Positions 58,101 to 64,000 of a stretch of 64,000 bases of DNA are shown in pieces. The first letter of the stretch is position 1; each line of letters opens with the position of its first letter. The notes under the pieces were generated by a model that did not search any database, was not told where the DNA came from, and saw nothing but the letters and a program-made list of their open reading frames with translations. Origin of the DNA: Bombyx mori. Lineage: Eukaryota > Arthropoda > Insecta > Lepidoptera > Bombycidae. The position numbers and the translations under genes are program-made. Location: assembly GCF_030269925.1 (NCBI RefSeq), contig NC_085121.1:15641501-15705500 (forward strand), given 5' to 3'.

Positions 58101-61100
58101 AGTTTCTATGATGAGCGGGGTGACCATTGACGCGCTGATCAGGCTCTCTGAGAATATAGGGGATAATTTCTACTTGACTTTCACGCTATCATCGATATCT
58201 GAAGCCCCTGCCCTGATCATAGTCACGCTATTGCTGGACAGGTAAGGCTTTTGAAGATATTTCATTATCAGTTGTGTTCTTCATGGAATGATTGCGTTCT
58301 TCCATAGCGAGTTTCGCAATTTGGGTTTAGAATTCATCCCTTTATGAAAAATGAAATTAAAAGTTAAATTAAACTACAATTTGTACAACCAGGCGTACAC
58401 CATTAAGAACATATGTCAAAAACACTGAAACCGCTCATTTCTCTTTATAAATAGAATTTGTCTTTTTAAGATCAAGCACGGGAGACTTAGCTACAAACCC
58501 TATGAAACAATTTTCAACTCGAAGGACCAGTAATTAGGGCCTAGCAGGACTTGAGTTCATTAAACCCAGCGGACTGTAGTTTTATATGAAGATTAAATGC
58601 TTGTTTGGATCAACAACAGCAGTTGCTGCAATATGATTGATCGTGTACAATAAATAATATGATCGGTTAGATTGCAGCCCCGGTGTCTGTCTGGTCCTTG
58701 ATAGGGAAAACAACATGGATAAGATTTAATACAATATATTTTATTTACAGAGTAGGACGACGTTGCATGATTTCGAGCACACTGCTACTCACTACTGTTC
58801 TATGTTTCGCCTGTGCATTCGTGCCAAAAGGTACTTAGTAAATAAATGTTTATTTAACCCTAAAGTTGTCGTGTCCTAATTACTAAGACTGCCGGTGTAG
58901 GCACTCATATCCCTGCGACCATATTTGGACACAAATCCCACAGTCAAGTACCAGTTTATTAAAATTAATGAGCGATTTCACGATGCATGACATCGTGTTA
59001 TGAAAACGAGAGGAGTCTCCATTCACTCCACCCATTTTATGATTCGTTTAGTTTTAGTACTGACTTTTTAGTCTTTATTTAATCATTGCTTATACACGAA
59101 AAACATAGACCAAAAGGCACTCTTAACTGTAGGCAGTGGCTTGGCTCTGCCCCTGGCATTGCTGACGTCCATGAGCATCGGTACCTAACCATTTTCCACC
59201 AGGTGGGTCGCGTGCTCGTCTGTCAACACGGGCAAAAAAAAATAAAAAAATAGTATATTACGCACCGAAGGAGAAAAGTAAGACATTCGCGTCCGCGAAT
59301 TGTTGTTGTTGTTGTTGTTGAGAATCGCGGATGGGCATGTTGTACTTTTTTCCCTAGGTGCTTATACATTTTTTTTTCAACCGGAATGAAAATTTCGCTT
59401 TTAGTCCCTGGCACGCGGGACAAAAGTACCCGATTCTCTCCCGGTGCGTATGTAGTCTCACCGGTCTCAAATTCATTGCGTTCTTTCATAAAATTTCTGT
59501 TGTTCCTTAGGTGTTTCACAAATGATCGCGGCAGTTCTGAGCAGGTTCGCAGTGAATATGTCGATAAGTGTGCAAGTGCAGTTGGGAACTGAATTGCTGC
59601 CGACCCCCGTGCGTGCCACGGGGACCTCCTTATTACACGTCACCGCTTTCTTCGCAACGGCATTCTCACCATTTGTCGTATATACTGTAAGTATATGTGT
59701 GCGACCATTGCGACTGCGGGACCATTTTTGAGGAACATCCAGCCAGTGCGTATGAGGCCTGTTAGTCCTCACATAGAACCGCCTATTTCTGCGGTGAAGC
59801 AGTAATGCGTTTCGGCTTGAAGAGTGGGGCAGCCGTTGTAACTACACAGTATGCTTAGTGCGAGTTTTTTAACGTTCTCGATAACGTAAAAGTTAGCTCA
59901 TATTTGTATGGAATAGGATCGTTTGCCTACGTTTGCCGCTAGGGGCGCTGTTCCAACTGCATACAAAATTGGGTTAACTTTTACGCTATCGAAAACGTTA
60001 AAAAAGTCGCACTAAGCACACTGAGACCTTAGAACTTACATCTCAAGGTGGGTGGCGCATTCATGTTGTAAATGTCTATAGGCTCCACTAACCACTTAAC
60101 ACCAGGTGGGCCGTGAGCTCGTCCACCTATCTAAGCAATAAATAAAATAAAATAAAACCGTTTTGGAAGATATCCACACTCATGGAAATGTGAAGATAGT
60201 CGCCTCTCACATCAAAATAACCCGAATCTAACTGCCACACTATAGATCAGTCGCGCATGGGACTTTTTAAACCACATATCGCAGTAAAAGCGTAAGTATT
60301 ATTTAAAACCTGCAAAAGTCGTTTTATTGTGGATAACATTGCACTCATGAATATGTACTTTAAAAGATCGTTAACTATTAAATTATTATTTTATTGTTTA
60401 ATTCAAAAATTATATACACTAAATCCAATCTCAACTTTCCAAAGTTAGCTCGTCGATTATAATGGTTGTTTGATCATCTTTCCAGGGCCGATACTGGAGG
60501 CCGCTGCCGCTGTTCATCCTCGTCGGATTAACGCTGTTCGCGTGCGGCTTGGCTTTGTTGCTTCCCGAAACCAAAGGTCGGCCTATGCCGCAGACCATAG
60601 TCGAAGGAGAGAAAGTCGTGAATGAAACTCTGCTGTGTCGGTTAGTTATCATTTCGACTGTCAATTAAATGTGTTTACAAGTAATCGATCGCTGCGTTAG
60701 CCACTAGTCTCTTACACTGTGTGCTTAGTGTGAGTTTTTTAACGTTCTCGATAGCGTAAAAGTTAACTCAAATTTGTATGCAGTTGGAACAGCGCCCCTA
60801 GCGGCAAACGTAGGCAAACGTTCCAAATCCATACAAATTTGACTTAACTTTTACGCTATCGAGAACGTTAAAAAACTCGCACTAAACGCACTGGGCCTGG
60901 GTTCTGTGGCACGGAATTCGGATCAGAGTTCAAGATACGTAGCATTCAGGGCTATTTAAATAAAAACTCCGACCGAGTATAGTAAGAATAGCCTTGGTAT
61001 TCTAGTATAATAATTACGTTTTTATAAGAATTTTTTTTTTTTTTATTGCTTAGAGGGGTGGACGAGCTCACTGCCCACCTGGTGTTAAGTGGTTACTGGC

Positions 61101-61550
61101 GACTATAGACATCTACAACGTAAATGCGTCACCCACCTTGAGATATAAGTTCTAAGGTCTCAGTATAGTTACAGCGGCTGCCCCACCCTTCATACCGAAA
61201 TGCATTACTACTTCACGGCGGAAATAGGCAGGGCGATGGTACCTACCCGTGCGGACTCACAAAAGGTCCTACCAATTTAATTAATCAATCGAGTATTATC
61301 GGCTATCGCATATCGCTATCAGAGGTACAGAAAAACTAAAACATATCAAACATTAGCGAAAGATTTAATCATAGAAATAAGTATTTAGTAATGCAGACTT
61401 TTACATATTAACGAAAGGTATCGCACTCATAAAGTCTAGTTAGACGATGCCTTTAGAAAATGTGTTGATTTCATATCTTTTCTGCACAGGAAACCAGCAA
61501 ATGATGAAGAATTAGAAGACTTATCACATTTAAGAAGATCTGTTGAATAA
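52130..61550 (+). CDS. SLC22-type organic cation/carnitine family transporter, gene B (12 exons)
   Basis: Second complete paralogue, same strand, starting 9 kb after gene A. Exons: 52130-52159, 53327-53553, 54100-54286, 54651-54780, 55351-55479, 56375-56567, 57563-57668, 58009-58241, 58751-58830, 59511-59686, 60486-60640, 61490-61550; 1707 nt, 568 residues plus TAA. Seen in order: ITHVGEMGLYQ, TM1, HWCRVPEL, loop with four cysteines and sequons NLS, NWT and NLT, GWIGDLYGRVP after TM2, EYVGTKHRTW, WRKLLLVTSLP, VPESARWL, DRVGRR, ELLPTPVRATG and LPETKGRPMPQT. Nine of twelve exon pairs (exons 2, 3 and 12 differ by 3-12 nt, exon 1 by 3) have lengths equal or nearly equal to gene A, and all intron phases are the same. 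No frameshift or stop is seen, so both copies look functional. The transported substrate is unknown. Confidence 0.9.
52296..52500 (-). mobile_element. LINE ORF2 end, frameshifted, intron 1 of gene B
   Basis: CATCATCAT run, then minus-strand SPRWSDDLVKIAGSRWIQ, related to the fragments at 30060 and 34290. Frame is broken. Confidence 0.45.
52712..53118 (+). mobile_element. Retroposon family B, longest copy, in intron 1 of gene B
   Basis: 407 bases ending in poly(A), flanked by a perfect 9-base repeat GGTTGGACG (52703-52711 and 53119-53127). This copy defines the family and its target duplication. Confidence 0.75.
53128..53306 (+). mobile_element. Bm1-type SINE, degraded, just before gene B exon 2
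   Basis: GTAGGTATCACCATCCTGTC, GAAGCAGTCATGCGTTA and GATGGGTGGCGACATTC match the family with many changes. Confidence 0.5.
53327..53553 (+). CDS. Gene B exon 2: N-terminus and TM1
   Basis: Acceptor ATTTTTAG, donor CTAAG|GTAGAG. Encodes ITHVGEMGLYQ, TM1 and HWCRVPELGHL. It begins about 20 bases after a degenerate SINE-like stretch. Confidence 0.9.
54100..54286 (+). CDS. Gene B exon 3: extracellular loop
   Basis: Acceptor TTATTATAG, donor GAG|GTATGG. Encodes RRNLSIPG, DWDRC, sequons NWT and NLT, and KPCYDGW. One residue longer than gene A. Confidence 0.9.
54651..54780 (+). CDS. Gene B exon 4: TM2 and MFS signature loop
   Basis: Acceptor CCTTAACAG, donor GTAG|GTATTG. Encodes REWVCGKASY, TM2 and GWIGDLYGRVP. 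Confidence 0.92.
55049..55325 (-). mobile_element. Bm1-type SINE with duplicated 5' end, intron 4 of gene B
   Basis: T-run to CCTACCACCGGTA, then a second partial 5' end AACAAGAGGTCCTAACACCAG at 55304-55325. Confidence 0.82.
55351..55479 (+). CDS. Gene B exon 5: TM3-TM4
   Basis: Acceptor TTTTAAATAG, donor TTAG|GTGAGT. Encodes GSNLIGCVGG and CRFLVGLSNDCC. It is cysteine-richer than gene A here, and a SINE ends 25 bases upstream. Confidence 0.92.
   Translation, partial: VQILSDAWVELRVVSQLDCGTSHSVGSSWDCRMIAVSLWCIF
55782..56240 (-). mobile_element. Short Helitron, family 1, in intron 5 of gene B
   Basis: Reverse orientation: CTAG at 55782-55785 after host A. The far end matches the family start but its last bases are degraded. 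Confidence 0.7.
56375..56567 (+). CDS. Gene B exon 6: EYVG motif, TM5-TM6
   Basis: Acceptor ATTCTTCAG, donor GCCAG|GTGAGT. Encodes LEYVGTKHRTW, TM5, DWRKLLLVTSLP, TM6 and VPESAR. Confidence 0.93.
56908..57355 (-). mobile_element. LINE family C 3' end, intron 6 of gene B
   Basis: Reverse copy whose minus-strand frame has LGLRRDFGSLCVLYHMVHG and FLPRTIRLWNELPST. It forms a tail-out inverted pair with the short copy at 57411. Confidence 0.7.
57411..57530 (+). mobile_element. LINE family C tail, just upstream of gene B exon 7
   Basis: GTAGGCAGTGGCTTGGCTCT... to (A)n-rich AATAAAAAAAATAAAAAAAT. Plus orientation, tail only. Confidence 0.6.
57563..57668 (+). CDS. Gene B exon 7: central cytosolic loop
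   Basis: Acceptor TGGTCGCAG with little pyrimidine tract, donor ATT|GTAAGT. Encodes WLSASGKVDRAISVLRRF and IPDDAIEEF. A LINE tail ends about 35 bases upstream and a SINE starts about 25 bases downstream. Confidence 0.9.
57693..57940 (+). mobile_element. Bm1-type SINE, intron 7 of gene B
   Basis: ACTGATAGTAGGACCTC to AAGCAATAAAAAAAA. The flanking AAGTCTATATAATTG and AAGTCTATTATATTG look like an imperfect target duplication. Confidence 0.8.
58009..58241 (+). CDS. Gene B exon 8: TM7-TM8
   Basis: Acceptor TTCTCATAG, donor GACAG|GTAAGG. Encodes the end of the central loop, TM7 (SSIMVLILVSMM region), TM8 and LLLDR. The nearby second AG would break frame and was rejected. Confidence 0.92.
58751..58830 (+). 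CDS. Gene B exon 9: DRVGRR loop, TM9
   Basis: Acceptor TTATTTACAG, donor AAAAG|GTACTT. Encodes RVGRRCMISS and TM9 ending FVPK. Same 80-nt length as gene A. Confidence 0.92.
59130..59246 (+). mobile_element. LINE family C tail, intron 9 of gene B
   Basis: GTAGGCAGTGGCTTGGCTCT to an A-rich tail. Confidence 0.55.
59301..59320. repeat. (TTG)n microsatellite, intron 9 of gene B
   Basis: Between six and seven TTG units. Confidence 0.9.
59511..59686 (+). CDS. Gene B exon 10: TM10-TM11
   Basis: Acceptor GTTCCTTAG, donor ACT|GTAAGT. Encodes LSRFAVNMSISVQ, TELLPTPVRATG and TM11. Same 176-nt length as gene A. Confidence 0.93.
59767..60147 (+). mobile_element. Bm1-type SINE split by a MITE, intron 10 of gene B
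   Basis: 59767-59848 and 60022-60147 join to one body. 5'-truncated. Confidence 0.78.
59849..60021. mobile_element. Palindromic MITE inserted in a SINE
   Basis: Same family; sits between AACTACA and GAGACCTTAG of a plus-strand SINE, intron 10 of gene B. Confidence 0.75.
60486..60640 (+). CDS. Gene B exon 11: TM12 and LPET
   Basis: Acceptor TCTTTCCAG, donor TGTCG|GTTAGT. Encodes TM12 and LLPETKGRPMPQTIVEGE. Same 155-nt length as gene A. Confidence 0.92.
60716..60893. mobile_element. Palindromic MITE, intact, intron 11 of gene B
   Basis: About 178 bases, almost entirely two inverted arms. It starts CACTGTGTGCTTAGTGTGAG, ends CTCGCACTAAACGCACTG, and has a GC-rich centre CAGCGCCCCTAGCGGC. Arms include ACGTTCTCGATAGCGTAAAA. 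Confidence 0.75.
61030..61276 (-). mobile_element. Bm1-type SINE, intron 11 of gene B
   Basis: T-run to AAAAGGTCCTACCAATT. Confidence 0.82.
61490..61550 (+). CDS. Gene B exon 12: C-terminal tail and stop
   Basis: Acceptor TCTGCACAG. Encodes an acidic, then arginine-containing tail ending RRSVE and TAA. An AATAAA overlaps the stop codon (61546-61551). Confidence 0.88.
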
Positions 61551-62803
61551 AGATGTAAACAAAAATAGTTTTATTTCCCCTAAAAGTGTGATACAACTGA
61601 ACATGTATCACAGCTTCATTATAAAAATCCTTCCTTCCGAGCCTTCAAAAATCTTCAGCCGTAACTTTGTTATTAACACAAGTTCTTTACGAACTTAGCA
61701 CGGGACCAGTTAACGTGGCGTGATTGTTATTAAATATTTATTGATTTATTTATTATTGTATCTTATCTTGTTAACTTAATAAATAAATATTACATTGCGT
61801 GCAGTCCAAATCACCTAAGGAAACGCAAATCATCAAATATTTTTCATTGTGGTTTCGCTGTTTGTTTTTAGAAACGATTCTAACACACCCTGTATAAACA
61901 AGCATATATTCAACATACAGTAAGATTTCTTCTTGTGTTATAACACTTATAACAGAGTGAGATTTGTTATTGTGGCAGTGTGTGTGTTTCATTTACTTTA
62001 TGATGACTGAGCCGAGAGCTCATTTGCCTATTTAGAAAAACATATATTAAAAAAAAAAGATGTGTGCAATTCACACGTGGCAGAAGTGAAACCTTCCAAA
62101 ATTAAAATAGAATTATCTTAAACGTCTTCAGTATATGTAAAATTTTGTCATTAGTAAATAATTGTAAGGTAGCGCCCTCTGTGAATTGATATTTTAATTT
62201 CACGTATAATCCTAAATTTAAATTCACTACAAGAGCTTTCATACACACGTTAGTATTAAAAAATCTCACAGATGGCGCTGTATTAAATAGTATGTATATT
62301 TCTGTCTCATTCTTTGCTGGCTTCATCCTACACATTTTTGTATTTGTGTCTCTTACCTGTCGTTTTTTCCGTTGCATCCGGTTTGAAATCACAACGATTC
62401 TAAAGAAGTTTTCACTTCAAAAATTACACGATCGCCTCAAACAAAAACCTCCTGTACGTAACAACAGTATTTACGATGTTTTCAATAAAACAATCAATAC
62501 GTTAATTACATCTTTTATTTATTTAAAAAATGCCTACGTAAAATCAAGAACGTGTATTCACAAAACAAATCGAGGGGTGAAAGGCTTATTTGGTTTAAAA
62601 GACATTTTTGGAAATTTACAGGAGAACCATTTAAAGTTTTAAATTTGAAAAAAAAATATCATAACAAAAAAACTTCTTCGGCTATTTCAATGGATTAAAC
62701 TTAATTGAAGTTTAATTAAAAACATTGAACTGTTGATGCTAATACCAAATAAAACGGACCTTTAATTACAAAGGTAAATGTCGTGTATTAAACGAAATGT
62801 CGC
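61551..62803. other. Convergent intergenic region
   Basis: 3' flanks of gene B and TFIIF alpha. AATAAATAAATA at 61778 is an alternative gene B poly(A) signal; TTTATT at 62513 could serve the minus-strand gene. The open frame 62292-62642 is unassigned. Confidence 0.4.
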
Positions 62804-63177
62804 TTAACACGTCTACTACCGCGTAGGTCACCGGCGCTCTACGCGACGCACGAAAGTAATTATGTCGATTTCTGTCTTCGATCTTCTTACTAAAGCGCCG
62901 GAATACCTAGTAGACTTTAGGGAAGACGAATCCGAAGATACTAAGAAACAGATTAAAAAACAAGGCAAAGTTAGGTAATCCAGCCGCTTAGTAACAGAAA
63001 CCCTTGTTTTTTTTCTTATATGGGTGGACGAGCTCACAGCCCACATTACTGCTTCACGGCAGAAATAGGCCGGGTGGTGGTACCTACCCGTGTAAATTCG
63101 CAAGAGGTGCTACCACGTAATTACTTCAGTGCGCCGCGTAGGGCACCGGTGACCTACACGGCAGTCTAAGGATTCAA
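62804..63177 (+). mobile_element. TTAA-associated inverted-repeat element, with SINE inside
   Basis: Left TTAACACGTCTACTACC, right GGCAGTCTAAGGATTCAA (TTAA decayed). It carries a 38-residue plus-strand frame (62862-62978) beginning MSISVFDLLTKAPEYLVDF. A Bm1-type SINE fragment sits at 63009-63116. It lies just past the TFIIF alpha stop. Confidence 0.65.
63009..63116 (-). mobile_element. Bm1-type SINE with internal deletion, nested in TTAA element
   Basis: ATGGGTGGACGAGCTCACAG jumps directly to ATTACTGCTTCACGGCAGAA, losing the middle. Confidence 0.7.
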
Positions 63178-63224
63178 CTAAATAGCCTTTCGCCTCTCGA
63201 TATATATATGTATATATTGCGGGA

Positions 63225-63426
63225 TCATTTAATGCTGAGGTACATTTTCCCGTTGATGTTCTGCTTCAAAGGGTTGATCCTCTTCAGTATCTGCGTCATG
63301 GTTTCGACCAAGCGCTCGCTGCTGACTCCGGTGCGTTTCGATTTGAACTTGGTGAGCAGCTCAGTCGTGGTCATCGGCTTCCTCGCCAAGTACCTTCTCA
63401 CCGCCTCTTCCGTCACCCCGCATTCG
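63225..63426 (-). CDS. TFIIF alpha subunit (RAP74), last coding exon, partial
   Basis: Reads on the minus strand from 63426 to a TGA at 63227-63225: 66 residues containing VTEEAVRRYLARKPMTTTEL, GVSSERLVE and ILKRINPLKQ. This is the C-terminal winged-helix domain of the general transcription factor IIF large subunit, which in the known protein binds the CTD phosphatase FCP1 and works with RNA polymerase II in the nucleus. The minus-strand acceptor (TTTGTGCAG, at 63427 and above) is clear. Earlier exons lie at higher coordinates outside the window. The gene converges on SLC22 gene B. Assignment is by recognising the conserved end of the family; no search was run. Confidence 0.88.
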
Positions 63427-64000
63427 CTGCACAAACAAAACAAAAAAAATATAGTTTAAAAAAACTAACAAAACACGCTTTTATAGAAAATTCAAATAAA
63501 AAGTAGAAAATAAATTTTAATATATTTGAATTAAAAATAGTTTAAATTTTTTTTTAATTGTAAACTTATTTATTTTTCATTTTTTCTATTATTATTTTTT
63601 TCATTATTTTTTAAATATTAAATTGTCGAGGTCTCTCATAAGTATACCAAATTTCGAGTTAATCCGACGTTTTGAAGGGGGTCAAAATCATGTTCAAAGA
63701 TTCCGTTACAAACATACATACGTCTGAAGCTAATAAAAGCGTATTAATACGTACAATTTGCCCGATGATATATATATAGATGACTATATATATAGTGATA
63801 TAGTGACAACCCTAGTGTTTAAGTTCCATATATTAGGGCGACGCTACGTGTTTAGGAGAATAGGGTAGGGGCGACTAAGAATTTCATTTTATGAGGAACA
63901 TGAGAATTCTAACGTCACTATACGCTTATTAATATCTCTGTTTACCGCGAAATTAAAAGATTCATAACTAATTTTTAGTTGGTTGTCACTAAGCTACATT
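63427..64000 (-). other. Intron of TFIIF alpha gene
   Basis: AT-rich sequence upstream of the last-exon acceptor, no coding seen. Confidence 0.6.

Noticed and set aside
62292..62642. Plus-strand frame of 116 codons
   Set aside because: Overlaps another frame on the opposite strand and resembles no family I know; cannot be supported without transcripts.

Overview
The window looks like lepidopteran chromosomal DNA, most likely Bombyx mori or a close Bombyx relative. The evidence is a very high density of Bm1-type SINEs (more than 20 copies, three or four of them with the tRNA-derived head), several families of short Helitrons ending in CTAG|T, an R4/Dong-type LINE end sitting in an (AAT)n microsatellite, and AT-rich, intron-rich host genes. 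The species call is inference from repeat content; I could not run any search.

Layout. Positions 1 to about 25,000 hold no host gene I can support. They are a mosaic of SINEs, Helitrons (one inserted inside another at 3064-3524), a four-unit tandem array (3957-4421), a 5'-truncated LINE with an 86-base poly(T) (7390-8042), a retroposon split by a 1.17-kb inverted-repeat DNA element (10070-11467), and the Dong-like fragment (15233-15914).

From about 25,000 to 61,550 lie two complete, tandem, same-strand genes for SLC22-type (organic cation/carnitine family) membrane transporters. Gene A (exons from 25029 or 31747 to 43069; 571 residues as modelled) and gene B (52130-61550; 568 residues) each have 12 exons. 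All 11 introns fall at the same positions and phases, so they arose by duplication of one gene. Exons were joined by splice signals, frame and alignment between the two copies. The first coding exon of each (9 and 10 codons) is the least certain part. Both proteins keep the family landmarks: the extracellular loop with conserved cysteines and N-glycosylation sequons, the G-x3-D-x2-G-R loop, the E-Y-V-G motif after TM4, V-P-E-S-A-R-W, the second D-R-x-G-R-R loop, E-L-L-P-T-x-V-R and L-P-E-T. Their introns are full of transposons, some within 25-40 bases of exon edges.

At the right end, on the minus strand, is the last coding exon of the large subunit of transcription factor TFIIF (RAP74, 63225-63426), whose remaining exons lie beyond the window. 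It converges tail-to-tail with gene B.

The most unusual material is in the repeats. A family of TTAA-associated inverted-repeat elements carries a short remnant reading frame starting M-S-I-S (three copies). A palindromic MITE is found both hosting a SINE and inserted in a SINE. There is an unclassified ~420-bp retroposon with a perfect 10-base target duplication, and a 55-base near-perfect hairpin at 45440-45494. I found no CRISPR array, rRNA gene or functional tRNA gene.
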